Source: Elusimicrobiota bacterium (GTDB lineage: Bacteria; Elusimicrobiota; Elusimicrobia; UBA1565). From it: 64,000 bases of DNA. Shown here one piece after another: positions 31,232-39,952 of the stretch. The stretch's first letter is position 1. Every line of letters begins with the position of its first letter. Position numbers and translations under genes: made by a program. The stretch lies in NCBI GenBank assembly GCA_016212885.1, contig JACRDO010000168.1, positions 1 to 64,000 on the forward strand, read 5' to 3'. Under the pieces are notes generated by a model that was not told the origin of the DNA, searched no databases, and saw nothing but the letters and a program-made list of their open reading frames with translations.

Positions 31232-32440
31232 ATGACCAATCAACAGAACCCATTCAGGCCTGGCGCCGGGCATCTGCCACCCTATCTGGCAGGCCGCGAT
31301 AAGGAACAAAAAGATTTCGAATCTCTGCTGCAACAGAAACCCGTTCTTCAAAATGTGGTCCTTACCGGTTTGCGCGGGATAGGCAAAACGGTGCTGATGG
31401 AGAGTCTCAAGCCATTAGTTGCTGGAGCCAAGTGGGCTTGGGTCGGCACAGACCTATCGGAAAGCGCATCAATTTCGGAGGCAGCATTCGCTGAACGGTT
31501 GCTGACAGATTTGGCGGTCTTCGGAGCGGCGCTAAAGATTCAAACCAAGAAAGTGCGCGCCATCGGCTTTAATGCCCCGACTTCGTCGGGAGAATTGCCC
31601 CTCAACTATCAAACGCTGCGTGTTTTATTCGACAGCACGCCAGGGCTGATATCGGACAAACTTCGCGCGGTAATTGAACTCGCGGGCTCTCTCGCTGTGG
31701 CCGCCGGCGCGTCCGGAATCATCTTTGCATACGATGAGGCCCAAACGATGTTCGACAATCCTGACGAGAAGCAATATCCCCTGGCGCTCCTCTTGGACGT
31801 TTTCCAGTCTGTCCAGCGAAAGGGCATACAGGCGATGCTCGTCCTAACAGGATTGCCAACATTGTTTCCAAAGCTCGTGCAAGCTCGCACCTTCGCCGAG
31901 AGAATGTTCAGAGTAATTGAGCTCCGGCCGCTTTCGCAGCAGGAAGCTGAAAAGGCCATTCGAGAACCGTTTAAGTCGAAGACCGTGCCCGAGGAGTTCC
32001 ACTTCTCCAAATCAGTCGTGGAGCTCATCGCCGCCACATCGGCAGGATATCCATACTTCATCCAATTCATCGGCAAAGAGGTGTTTGACGTGCTGGGAGC
32101 ACAGCCGGACCGGACGAAATTCGTCGTTCCTATTCATGAGATTGTTAAGAAGCTGGACCAAGAGTTTTTTGCAGGCCGGTGGGCGCGAGTCACGGACCGG
32201 CAACGGGATTTGATAAGGGTCATCGCGCGGCTCCCTACCGCGAATGATGAGTTCACGGTTCAGGAGATATCAGAGAAGTCGCGGGACATGAAAGACACAA
32301 TCAAGTCCTTCAAGCAAAGCCAGATCGTTCAAATGCTTGCAGTGCTCACAGAACGAGGCCTCGTGTACAAGGACCGCCATGGGAAATATTTCTTTGCAGC
32401 CCCGCTGTTCGCCGATTTTGTCAATCGGCTCGGCGATTGA
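31232..32440 (+). CDS. AAA-family ATPase of an AT-rich accessory island
   Basis: STAND/AAA_16-like ATPase of 402 residues. The P-loop GLRGIGKT (about residues 44-51) is followed by Walker B IIFAYDEAQ, a helical lid and a winged-helix-like C-terminus (TVQEISEKSRDMKDTIKSF, then ERGLVYKDRHGKYFFAAP) that may contact DNA. ATG 31232 is chosen over GTG 31223, which would lie before the predicted transcription start. No partner enzyme is next to it. Its base composition is clearly more AT-rich than the neighbours and it is flanked by an 18-bp repeat with vapBC. Function unknown. An orphan defence or plasmid-type ATPase is plausible. Confidence 0.8.
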   Translation: MTNQQNPFRPGAGHLPPYLAGRDKEQKDFESLLQQKPVLQNVVLTGLRGIGKTVLMESLKPLVAGAKWAWVGTDLSESASISEAAFAERLLTDLAVFGAALKIQTKKVRAIGFNAPTSSGELPLNYQTLRVLFDSTPGLISDKLRAVIELAGSLAVAAGASGIIFAYDEAQTMFDNPDEKQYPLALLLDVFQSVQRKGIQAMLVLTGLPTLFPKLVQARTFAERMFRVIELRPLSQQEAEKAIREPFKSKTVPEEFHFSKSVVELIAATSAGYPYFIQFIGKEVFDVLGAQPDRTKFVVPIHEIVKKLDQEFFAGRWARVTDRQRDLIRVIARLPTANDEFTVQEISEKSRDMKDTIKSFKQSQIVQMLAVLTERGLVYKDRHGKYFFAAPLFADFVNRLGD

Positions 32441-32603
32441 GGCGTCTTGCTGCGGCTACCCCGCGGGGAATGGGTCTTTCCAAGGGCTACGCTTGGAAAC
32501 TCAAGAGGAAAGGCCAGGCGGGCTGTTTCAATGAGGAATAAAGAATCTTTTCCACTTTTTTAGACTGCTTCCGGCAACCATAATTCACCACTTTTTGGCC
32601 CCG
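32441..32603. other. Intergenic stretch with direct repeat copy 2 and an 8-bp hairpin
   Basis: It holds 32453-32470 (the exact copy of 30341-30358) and then TTTCCAAG (32477-32484) facing CTTGGAAA (32492-32499), a perfect 8-bp stem with a 7-nt loop. The rest is AT-rich with no open frame worth naming. Confidence 0.6.
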
Positions 32604-33716
32604 TCAGGAAGAATAAAACCGCCGGATCTCCCCGGCCACGCGGCGGGCGCGCTCTTCTCCCAGCTCCGGGTACATCGGCAGGGCCAGGACTTCCCGGCAG
32701 GCCCTTTCTGAGACGGGGAAGGCCCCCTCCTGAAGGCCGTAATCCCGGAAGGCCGGCTGGCGGTGCAGGGGAACGGGGTAGTAGAGCGCGGTATGGATGT
32801 CCGCCTTCAGAAGGCGGGCCGCGAGCTCGTCGCGCCTCTTGGAGCGCACCACGAAGAGGTGGTAGACGTGGCGCGTTCCGCCGCTGTTCTCCGGCGGCAG
32901 GCCCAGCGGCAGGCCCGCGAGCTCCTTGCGGTAGACTGAGGCGGCGCGCTCGCGAGCAACGTTCCACTCGGCCAGGCGCTTGAGCTTCACCCGGAGGAAG
33001 GCGGCCTGCAGCTCGTCTAAGCGGGCGTTGCGGCCCGGCACGGCATGGATGTAGCGCTCTCCGGGGGAGCGGCCCGCGTCGCGCAGGCTGAGGACCGCCT
33101 GGTGCAGTTCCGCGTCGCGCGTGACGATAGCCCCGGCATCCCCCAGCGCGCCCATGTTCTTGGTAGGATAGAAACTGAAGGCGCCGGCGTCGCCGAAGCC
33201 GCCCACGCCCCGGCCCTTGTAGAGCGCGCCGTGGGCTTGGGCGCAGTCCTCGACCACCTTCAGGCCCGCGGGCCTGGCGGCTTCCAGGATCGCGTCCATG
33301 TCGGCCGGCCAGCCGAAGAGGTGGACCGGGATGACGGCTTTCGTTTTCCGCGTCAAGTTGCGCTTGAGGGCCGCGGGGTCGATCGCGAAGGTCTTTTCGT
33401 CGATATCCACGAAGAGCGGCCTCGCGCCGATGGAGCAGACCGCGGATGCCGTCGCGATGAACGTGAAAGCGGGGACCGCGACCTCGTGGCCCGGCCCGAC
33501 GCCGCAGGCCTTGAGGGAGAGCTCGATGGCGTCGGTGCCGTTGGAGACTCCGGCGCAATGGGGCGCGCCCATGGCGGAGGCGAACTCCGCCTCGAAGGCC
33601 CTGCCCTCGGGGCCGTTGATAAAGGCGCCCGAGTCCATCACGCGCTTGGCCGCTTCCAGGAGCTCCTCGCGCAGCCCGGCGTACTGCTCCTTCAGATCCA
33701 GCAAGGGGATCTTCAT
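32604..33716 (-). CDS. DegT/DnrJ/EryC1-family sugar aminotransferase
   Basis: PLP-dependent enzyme of 370 residues that aminates a nucleotide-linked keto sugar. The cofactor lysine lies in SFYPTKNMGALGDAG. The DAGRSPGERY, GRNARLDELQAAFLRVKL and HVYHLFVVR blocks are typical of the VioA/FdtB/WbpE group. The start ATG overlaps the previous stop as TGATG. A suitable keto-sugar donor could come from the dTDP-glucose dehydratase at 19807. It is the downstream end of the glycan cluster on this strand. Confidence 0.9.
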   Translation of the reverse strand: MKIPLLDLKEQYAGLREELLEAAKRVMDSGAFINGPEGRAFEAEFASAMGAPHCAGVSNGTDAIELSLKACGVGPGHEVAVPAFTFIATASAVCSIGARPLFVDIDEKTFAIDPAALKRNLTRKTKAVIPVHLFGWPADMDAILEAARPAGLKVVEDCAQAHGALYKGRGVGGFGDAGAFSFYPTKNMGALGDAGAIVTRDAELHQAVLSLRDAGRSPGERYIHAVPGRNARLDELQAAFLRVKLKRLAEWNVARERAASVYRKELAGLPLGLPPENSGGTRHVYHLFVVRSKRRDELAARLLKADIHTALYYPVPLHRQPAFRDYGLQEGAFPVSERACREVLALPMYPELGEERARRVAGEIRRFYSS

Positions 33717-35179
33717 CAGTAAGCTCCTTTGGCCGAGATCATCGCCGGCAGGGTCTTCAGGATGATCTCCAGGTCCAGGCCGAGGGACCAGTGTTCGATG
33801 TAGAACATGTCGAGGGCGAAGCGCTGCTCGGAGCTGATGTCGGAGCGGCCGGAGACCTGCCAGAGGCCCGTGATGCCCGGCAGGATGTTCATGCGCTTCT
33901 TCGCCGTGGGGCCGAAGAGCCGTATCAAGTCGTCCAGCTCGCCGGTCGTGACGGCCAGCGGCCGGGGGCCGACGACGCTCATCTCGCCCGTCAGCGCATT
34001 GAGGAATTGCGGGATCTCGTCGAGAGAGAAGCGCCTGAGCCAGCGGCCCGCGCGCGTCACCCGGGGGTCGGCCTTCGCCTTGAAGAAGCCGCCGCCCTGT
34101 CCGCTCCCGCCTTTGACCGCGTCCAGCGACTTCTCGGCGTCCTGGGCCATCGTGCGGAACTTAAAGGCCTCGAAGACCCGGCCCTTGTAGCCGATGCGCT
34201 TCTGCTTGAAGAGGACGGGACCTTTCGAGTCCAGCTTGATGAGCAAAGCGATCAGCAGCAAGGGGACGGCCATGGCGCCCAGGAAAAAGAGGCCGAAGAC
34301 CACGTCGAAAGCGCGCTTGGCCGCGAAGTTCGAGCGCGTCAGGGATGTGTGCTGGAGGCGGTAGGCGGGAACGCCCAGCAGGTCGTCCATCTGGACCTCG
34401 CCCAGGCGCAGTTCGAGAATATCCGGGATCATCGTAAAGCGCACGCCGGCCGACTCGCACGCCTCGGCCAGATCGAGCAGGCCATGCCGGTGCTGCTCGC
34501 TGCGGACCAGCACGATCTCCGAGACCCCCTCGCGGGAGGCGATCTGGGCGATCTCCTCAGGCGCCGGCGGGGCGTCCCGCTCTATTATCGACATCTGCGG
34601 ATGATGGGCGAGGAGGTTCTCCCGGACGAGCTCGGCGACCTTGCCGCCGCCGACGAGCAGGAGCGGGGAGGTCGCCTCGATGCGGGAGAGCCAGGCGTCG
34701 AGGCGCAGGACCAGCAGGTGCGCCAGGCTGAGGAAAGCCACGGCGAAGGGCCCGGCCAGGAGCATCATGAGGCGCGAGTACTCCAGGCGGCTGTAGATGT
34801 AGGTGACGGCCAGCGTCGCGAGGGTCCCGAAGACGGCGCCCTTGAGAATCTGAAGGAAGCGGTCAGCAACGCTCAGCCATGGCCGGGAATAGATGCGCGA
34901 GGAGTAGAAGAAGATCGCAAGCCACAGCGGAACCACGGCGATGAGGAGGCGGCGGTAGAGGGCCCAGCCGGGGTCCTCGCCGATGAACGGCACGATCGCG
35001 GCCCACCACTCGCAATGGAAGCGCAGTTCGTAGGCGGCCCGGTAGGAATAGAACACCGCCGCGGCGTCGAAGGCCAGGTGCAGGGCGATGCGGACGGAGT
35101 GCCGCAGCCAGCGGGGGAGGCCGGCGGAGGGGGGGCGCGCGGCGGAGGGCTCCGGATTCTGGTTCGCGGTCGGTTCCAT
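33716..35179 (-). CDS. Undecaprenyl-phosphate sugar-1-phosphate transferase (WcaJ/WbaP-like)
   Basis: Polyisoprenyl-phosphate hexose-1-phosphate transferase that starts repeat-unit assembly on the lipid carrier. The N-terminal half has about four or five membrane helices and a CoA-binding-like Rossmann domain (LLLVGGGKVAEL). The C-terminal catalytic domain begins with KRAFDVVFG and has FEAFKFRTM, LRRFSLDEIPQ, VGPRPL and GITGLWQVSGRSD. Length 487 is typical of the long form. Glucose- versus galactose-1-phosphate cannot be separated by eye. Confidence 0.93.
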   Translation of the reverse strand: MEPTANQNPEPSAARPPSAGLPRWLRHSVRIALHLAFDAAAVFYSYRAAYELRFHCEWWAAIVPFIGEDPGWALYRRLLIAVVPLWLAIFFYSSRIYSRPWLSVADRFLQILKGAVFGTLATLAVTYIYSRLEYSRLMMLLAGPFAVAFLSLAHLLVLRLDAWLSRIEATSPLLLVGGGKVAELVRENLLAHHPQMSIIERDAPPAPEEIAQIASREGVSEIVLVRSEQHRHGLLDLAEACESAGVRFTMIPDILELRLGEVQMDDLLGVPAYRLQHTSLTRSNFAAKRAFDVVFGLFFLGAMAVPLLLIALLIKLDSKGPVLFKQKRIGYKGRVFEAFKFRTMAQDAEKSLDAVKGGSGQGGGFFKAKADPRVTRAGRWLRRFSLDEIPQFLNALTGEMSVVGPRPLAVTTGELDDLIRLFGPTAKKRMNILPGITGLWQVSGRSDISSEQRFALDMFYIEHWSLGLDLEIILKTLPAMISAKGAY

Positions 35180-35180
35180 C

Positions 35181-36530
35181 TCAGGAGAGAGCTTCGCGGC
35201 GGATCTCCTCGATATCGGCGATCTCCTTCGGAACGGCTTTGAGGTCCGTGAGGTTGAGCGCCGGGCCGTTGCGAATCAGCAGGTTGTCTTCGATGCGCAC
35301 CCCTCCGAAGCCGAGCAGGCGCTCGACCTTCGAGAAGCGGACCGAGCCCTTGTGCTTTAAGCGCAGCTTGGGGTCGTTGACGAGGGCTTCTATGAAGTAG
35401 ATTCCGGGCTCGATCGTCATGACGAAGCCCGCTTCGAGCTTCGCCACGAAGCGGAGCTGGAACTTGAAGGGGTTTTGCAGCTTGCGCTTCTTCCCGCCGG
35501 TCCCGTCGTGGACGTCCAGGCCGAGGAGGTGGCCGATCCCGTGGGGATAAAACAGGCGGACCGCCTCGCTCTCCACTAAGCCCGCGGCGTCGCCCTTTAG
35601 CAAGCCCATGGATTTGAGGCCCTCGGCGATCTTCAGCATCGAGTGGCGGTGGAGATCGGCCGAGTGGAGGCCGGGACGCAGGAGGCCGATGCAGGACTTC
35701 TGCGTCTCAAGGACGATGGAGTAGACGTCCCGCTGGAGGGCGCTGAAGCGCCGTCCGATCGGGAAGGTGCGGGTGATGTCGGCTGCGTAGCCGTGCAGCT
35801 CCGAGCCCGCGTCGACGAGCAGGAGGTCTGCGGCCTTGAGCAGGGCGTCGTTGCGGCGGTAGTGGAGCACGGCGGCGTTGCTGCCGGCGGCGACGATGGA
35901 AGGAAAAGCCAGGTGGCGCAAGCCCGCCTTAAGGCATTCCGAATCGAACAGGGCCTGGACCTCGTATTCCCGCATGCCGGGGCGGACCGCTTCCATGACG
36001 GCTCGGTGGGCCTTCGCGGTGACTGCGCTCGCTTTTTTGATCAGCGCGAACTCGCCGGCCGTTTTGACGGTGCGCAGTTCCTCCAGGGCGTCCAGGAGCG
36101 CGTCCGAGTCTTTTTTCCTGAAGGACAGGGTCTTGGAGTAAATCTTTCGCGCGGCGGGATTCGCGTAGAATTTCCGGTAGCCGCGCTTGAGTTTCTTGAG
36201 CCGCTTCAGCAGGGCATCGGCGTAGGCGACCCGGTCGAAGCCGTAGAGCTTGCGGCACTCCGAGGGCTCGGGGACGCAGCCTTCCCATACCTTGTGGTTG
36301 GCGTCGATGCGGGCGATGAAAAGGATGCCGGCGCGGCGTTTGGGGTCAACCAGGACGTGGGCCCCCGCCTCCTCCACCCCGGTCAGGTAAAGGAAGTTGG
36401 AGTCCTGGCGGAAGGGATGGTGGACGTCGCCGTTGCGGATGACCTCGGCGGCGCCGGAGAGCAGGATGAGCCCGTCCGGCAGGCGCCGCATCAACGCTTT
36501 CCGATGCTCAGCGCATAGGTTCGTTTTCAA
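35181..36530 (-). CDS. pepP: Xaa-Pro aminopeptidase (M24B)
   Basis: Cytosolic metallopeptidase of 449 residues releasing N-terminal residues before proline. The N-terminal domain carries FRQDSNFLYLTG. The pita-bread domain has all five metal ligands in LLVDAGSE, ADITRTFP, HGIGHLLGLDVHD, TIEPGIYF and GGVRIEDN. TTG 36530 is preferred because GGAGA lies 6 nt upstream; the frame is open to a TTG at 36560. It sits 7 bp after a glycosyltransferase gene and just before the sugar transferase, an apparently incidental housekeeping insertion in the glycan cluster. Confidence 0.9.
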   Translation of the reverse strand: MKTNLCAEHRKALMRRLPDGLILLSGAAEVIRNGDVHHPFRQDSNFLYLTGVEEAGAHVLVDPKRRAGILFIARIDANHKVWEGCVPEPSECRKLYGFDRVAYADALLKRLKKLKRGYRKFYANPAARKIYSKTLSFRKKDSDALLDALEELRTVKTAGEFALIKKASAVTAKAHRAVMEAVRPGMREYEVQALFDSECLKAGLRHLAFPSIVAAGSNAAVLHYRRNDALLKAADLLLVDAGSELHGYAADITRTFPIGRRFSALQRDVYSIVLETQKSCIGLLRPGLHSADLHRHSMLKIAEGLKSMGLLKGDAAGLVESEAVRLFYPHGIGHLLGLDVHDGTGGKKRKLQNPFKFQLRFVAKLEAGFVMTIEPGIYFIEALVNDPKLRLKHKGSVRFSKVERLLGFGGVRIEDNLLIRNGPALNLTDLKAVPKEIADIEEIRREALS

Positions 36531-36566
36531 GTTTGTTCTCCGAATGCCCGCAGAATCCAATACGCG

Positions 36567-36572
36567 ATTATA
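36567..36572 (-). promoter_or_regulatory. Possible -10 box for pepP and downstream genes
   Basis: TATAAT on the minus strand overlaps the last codon of the preceding glycosyltransferase. No clear -35 is visible. Confidence 0.35.
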
Positions 36573-37671
36573 GCGAATATAGGGCGGCGAGTTCGCGCAG
36601 CATGCGGTCCGGGACGAACTCGCGCAGGACCCGCTCCCGCCCGGCGCGGCCTAAGGAGGCTCGAAGCTCCGGCGCGGCGATCATCTCCGACACGCGGCCG
36701 AAGAGCTCGTCCTCGTCTTTGACGAGCCAGCCGTTCTCGCCTGGGCGGACAAGCTCCCGGTTGGGCGGGATGTCCGAGGCCACCACCGGCAGCCCGGCGG
36801 CCATGGCTTCGATCACCACGTTTGCCAAGCCTTCCCAGCGGGAGAAATGGACGAAGATGTCGCACTGGGCCAAACGCAGGAGGGCCTGGTCATGGGGCAG
36901 CCAGCCGGTGACATCGAGGCGGCCTTCGAGGCTTCGCGCGGAGATCGTCCGCCGCACTTCGGGTTCGAACTCGCCGCCGCCGATCCAGACGCAGCGCGTG
37001 CCGGGGAGCCGCTTAGCCAGCCTTGCGAAGGCTTCCGGGTTGCGCGGGTAGCTCATGCGGCCGGCCGAGCAGACCATGACCTCATCCCGCGGCGGCCTCT
37101 CGCAGGCTGGCGCGGCCGGGATCTCGCCCAAGAATGCATCGCGCACCACGCGCACCCCCCGGCTGGTCCAGAGTCCGCGGGCGAGTTGGGCCTCGCTTTC
37201 CGACACGGCCACCGTCTCTCCGATCCAGGCCGCGGAGGCTTCGAGGGCGCGGTAGAGTGCGCGGCTGAGCATGGAACGGTCCTGCTGGAGGAACGAATAT
37301 CCCCTCGGCGAGTAGTAGATGCGTGGGACACCTGCGGCCCAGGCAGCCGTGCGGGCCAGGAATCCCGCTTTTGACGAATGGGCATGCACAATGTCCGGCT
37401 TGATGTCCCGGAAGATGCGATAGAGCTTCCGCCAAGCGGCCGCATCCCGAAACGGAGATATTTCCCGCGTCATCTCCAGGACGCGGATGTAGCGGTCCGC
37501 CCCGGAGGCGAGCGCTTCGTACTCGGCCGGGGAGCTTCCGGGGCGCACGGCATAGACCAGGACGACCTCAAAGCGCGACTTGTCGAGCCCGCAGACGATG
37601 GCGGCCACCTGGTTGCCGGCGCCGCCCGGCCCGCCGCACTCGATGATCTGCAGGACGCGCAGGCGCTTCAA
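36568..37671 (-). CDS. Glycosyltransferase family 4 (EpsD/PglA-like)
   Basis: GT-B transferase of 367 residues. The N-terminus VLQIIECGGPGGAGNQVAA is followed by PDIVHAHSSKAGFLAR (acceptor domain) and EGLANVVIEAMAAGLPVVASD (EX7E donor motif). The ORF reaches 37803, but that part overlaps the upstream gene. TTG 37671 gives the natural start LKRLRVLQ and overlaps the previous stop as TTGA. Acceptor and donor are unknown. Confidence 0.88.
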   Translation of the reverse strand: MKRLRVLQIIECGGPGGAGNQVAAIVCGLDKSRFEVVLVYAVRPGSSPAEYEALASGADRYIRVLEMTREISPFRDAAAWRKLYRIFRDIKPDIVHAHSSKAGFLARTAAWAAGVPRIYYSPRGYSFLQQDRSMLSRALYRALEASAAWIGETVAVSESEAQLARGLWTSRGVRVVRDAFLGEIPAAPACERPPRDEVMVCSAGRMSYPRNPEAFARLAKRLPGTRCVWIGGGEFEPEVRRTISARSLEGRLDVTGWLPHDQALLRLAQCDIFVHFSRWEGLANVVIEAMAAGLPVVASDIPPNRELVRPGENGWLVKDEDELFGRVSEMIAAPELRASLGRAGRERVLREFVPDRMLRELAALYSL

Positions 37672-38384
37672 TCGCTTATCCGGTAGCGGAGCAGGCACCA
37701 GAGGTAGACGAAGCCGTCGCGCCAGGAGATCTTCTTGCCTTCTGCGAAGGTGCGCCCGCTGTAGGAGATGGGCACTTCGTAGATGCGCAGGTGCCGCTTG
37801 CACACCTTGGCCGTCACCTCGGGCTCGAATCCGAAGCCGTGGCTGCGCAAGGGGATCGAGCGCAGGACATCGGTCCGGAAGGCCTTATAGCACACGCCCA
37901 TGTCGGTCAGGTTGACGTTGTAGAGGACGTCGGTCAGGAGGGAGAAGAAGATGTTCGCGGCATAGTGCCAAAAGAACAGCACCCGGTGCGGGCCCCCGAG
38001 GAAGCGGGAGCCGTAAACCACGTCGGCCCTGCCGTCCAGGAGGGGTTCTAAGAGCTTCGCGTAGTCGCGGGGGTCGTACTCCAGGTCAGCGTCCTGCACC
38101 AGCACGAACTCGCCGCTCGCTTTGGACAGGGCTGTGCGGATCGCTGCGCCCTTGCCCCGGTTCGTCTCATGCCGGGCGACGGCGAGGTCGGGCCCTTTCA
38201 GGCGCTCGAGGATCTCGGCCGTGCCGTCCGTGGAGGCGTCATCGACGACGAGGATCTCCTTCTCGACCGGGATTTCCGAACGGCGGACGCGCGCGATCAG
38301 CTCCTCGAGGGTGCGCGCTTCGTCGTAGGCGGGGATCAGGATGCTGAGCTTGCGGATATTCATATGATGGGCGCAGTTGTCCAT
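37668..38384 (-). CDS. Family 2 glycosyltransferase, dolichol/polyprenyl-phosphate mannose synthase-like
   Basis: GT-A enzyme of 238 residues with LSILIPAYDEARTLEELI, the VVDDASTDGT nucleotide site, the DADLEYDP metal motif and GSRFLGG. It matches DPM1-type transferases that load a sugar onto a polyprenyl phosphate, which would feed the GT-C enzymes of this cluster. No C-terminal membrane pair is present. ATG 38384 is the first start, ATG 38363 (MNIRKLS) the alternative. Its 5' end contains a 21-bp stretch repeated at 39953-39973. Confidence 0.9.
   Translation of the reverse strand: MDNCAHHMNIRKLSILIPAYDEARTLEELIARVRRSEIPVEKEILVVDDASTDGTAEILERLKGPDLAVARHETNRGKGAAIRTALSKASGEFVLVQDADLEYDPRDYAKLLEPLLDGRADVVYGSRFLGGPHRVLFFWHYAANIFFSLLTDVLYNVNLTDMGVCYKAFRTDVLRSIPLRSHGFGFEPEVTAKVCKRHLRIYEVPISYSGRTFAEGKKISWRDGFVYLWCLLRYRISD
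38332..38352. repeat. 21-bp direct repeat, copy 1 (5' end of the DPM1-like gene)
   Basis: Identical to 39953-39973. Here it encodes KLSILIP of the DPM1-like transferase. Confidence 0.8.
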
Positions 38385-38387
38385 AGA

Positions 38388-38463
38388 AATACTGTTTCCA
38401 TTCGTCCTTTGTAAGGGCTGATCGCTCTTTGATTTCTTTTTCTATTTTTTCGCTATCTTTGTG
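38388..38463 (-). pseudogene. Possible coding remnant between the O-antigen ligase and DPM1-like genes
   Basis: One minus-strand frame reads as a charged helix followed by LTKDEWKQYF, a protein-like sequence in an AT-rich spacer. It has no start of its own and runs out of frame into the DPM1-like gene. I cannot name the source family. It may be the scar of a deleted gene. Confidence 0.25.
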
Positions 38464-38478
38464 AGAAGACCTCCGCCT

Positions 38479-39696
38479 TCAAATACTCCTTGATGATGCG
38501 CCGGCTCGGCCAGCCTCGGCCCGGGCCATGATGAGAAGGAACAGGGTCGTGACCTGTTCGTTCTGGAAGGCAGTCTCGGTCAGGTTCATGAATAGGAAAG
38601 CCACGCCGACGGACCATGCCCACAGGTTCCAGGGGTCAGGATCCTCCCTGGCCCTGCGCCAGGCGCGGTGCAGCAGTGTCACGAAGAATACGCACAGGAC
38701 CGTGAAGCCGGCCAGGCCGCGCTCCGCCAGTTGCTCCAGGAAAAGATTGTGGGCCGAGCTCCAAACCGCCTGGCCCTGCAGGGTGCCTGAGAAGTACTTC
38801 GGGAACACCGTCTCGTAATTGTCGGGTCCGACCCCGAGCCATGGATGGTCCCTGAAGGCGCGGACAGCCACGCGCCAAAGGACCAGTCGGTCGAACTGCG
38901 CGCGCCAAGGGACCAACCGGTCAGACTGCGCGTTCATGTTGATCGCAGGCTTGGCCAGAGCTTGCCATTGCGCGATCGGAAGGAGGGATCGTCCAGTCGG
39001 CAGGGCCTCCAGGAGGATGATCGCCGGCAGGGCAGCTGCCAGTGCCCATTTCCACCAGCGGCGCAAGGATCGCTCGCAGGCGGCCAGGGCCGCGGCGCCG
39101 GCCAAGAGGCCCAGGAAGGCGCCGCGAGTCTGGTTCAGGATGAAGGCGACGGTCCCCAGTGCCAGGAAAAGCAGAATAGGCCGGCGCGAGGGGCTTGCCG
39201 GCTCGCAGCGGCCCAGGAAGGCGAGGCCGCCCAAGAGGGAGAGCCCCAGCATTTCTCCATAGGTCACCGGATGCACGAAGCCGCGGGCGCGGACCCACGA
39301 CCAATTGGCGCCGTGGAGGCGCGTTGCCTCGAGGTTGAGGACCGCGGATTGGGCGATCCCGTAGGCTGCCAGGAATGTGAAGCTCAGCAGCATGGCCTGC
39401 TGGAGGCGCGGTGTCCTACTTCGGGCGCAGGCCAGCAGAATGAGGGAGGCAGCCCAGACCTTGTGTAGCTCCTTATGAATGACCCTGAGGCTGTGCGCGG
39501 GCGAGACCCCGGTCCAAGCGGTGAGTATGGCTGCGGCCAGATAGAGCCAGAGGCACAGCACCACGGGACTTCGGATCCAGCGCCAATCCGGCCCGTCCCT
39601 TGACATGGCGCCCCAGAGCAGGGCAGCCGTCAACACGCCCAATACGATGTTGGTCCCCGCGATGGAAAGGGGTAGGGCCAAGCCCAAGGCCGTCAA
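38479..39696 (-). CDS. O-antigen ligase/polymerase family membrane protein (WaaL/Wzy_C)
   Basis: Polytopic protein of 405 residues with about eleven helices. The large periplasmic loop carries the Wzy_C signature (FRDHPWLGVGPDNYETVFP, then AHNLFLEQLAERGLAGF). Enzymes of this group either ligate O-antigen to lipid A-core or polymerise repeat units. The loop contains a 10-residue tandem repeat (QSDRLVPWRA, QFDRLVLWRV). TTG 39696 is the first possible start in an open frame and overlaps the stop of a 23-codon upstream ORF. Confidence 0.82.
   Translation of the reverse strand: MTALGLALPLSIAGTNIVLGVLTAALLWGAMSRDGPDWRWIRSPVVLCLWLYLAAAILTAWTGVSPAHSLRVIHKELHKVWAASLILLACARSRTPRLQQAMLLSFTFLAAYGIAQSAVLNLEATRLHGANWSWVRARGFVHPVTYGEMLGLSLLGGLAFLGRCEPASPSRRPILLFLALGTVAFILNQTRGAFLGLLAGAAALAACERSLRRWWKWALAAALPAIILLEALPTGRSLLPIAQWQALAKPAINMNAQSDRLVPWRAQFDRLVLWRVAVRAFRDHPWLGVGPDNYETVFPKYFSGTLQGQAVWSSAHNLFLEQLAERGLAGFTVLCVFFVTLLHRAWRRAREDPDPWNLWAWSVGVAFLFMNLTETAFQNEQVTTLFLLIMARAEAGRAGASSRSI
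38871..38930. repeat. Two 30-bp imperfect tandem repeats in the ligase gene
   Basis: Units 38871-38900 and 38901-38930 match at most positions and duplicate ten residues of the periplasmic loop, in frame. Confidence 0.85.
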
Positions 39697-39764
39697 GAGG
39701 GTCTGCCTCTTATCATCTTGGATTCGTTGTAATACGGAAACACGGTGATGTCAGCGGCGGACAT
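39693..39764 (-). CDS. Tiny ORF overlapping the ligase start
   Basis: A 23-residue frame (MSAADITVFPYYNES, then KMIRGRPS) ends in TGA overlapping the ligase TTG (TTGA). It could be a leader peptide coupling translation of the ligase, or a remnant. No strong ribosome-binding site is seen. Confidence 0.25.
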   Translation of the reverse strand: MSAADITVFPYYNESKMIRGRPS

Positions 39765-39952
39765 TTTCAAACCTATGCTTGTTGTAGGGTTGGAACCACT
39801 CAATGAAATATATCATAACACGCCTGCCTGGTCTGTATCAAGGCGCCTATTTTGCAGGTTTTTTCTCGACAATTCCGGAAATATATGTAAAATGGAATCA
39901 TGTACTCCAGAGGTCTGCTGTCGTGCCGGAATCCTCAATAGAGTCAGCCGCC
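39765..39952. other. AT-richer spacer in the glycan cluster
   Basis: No full gene. One minus-strand frame ends in a Trp/Tyr/Asn-rich stretch (FIEWFQPYNKHRFENVRR) that looks like a protein tail, but it is too short to assign. Confidence 0.3.
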
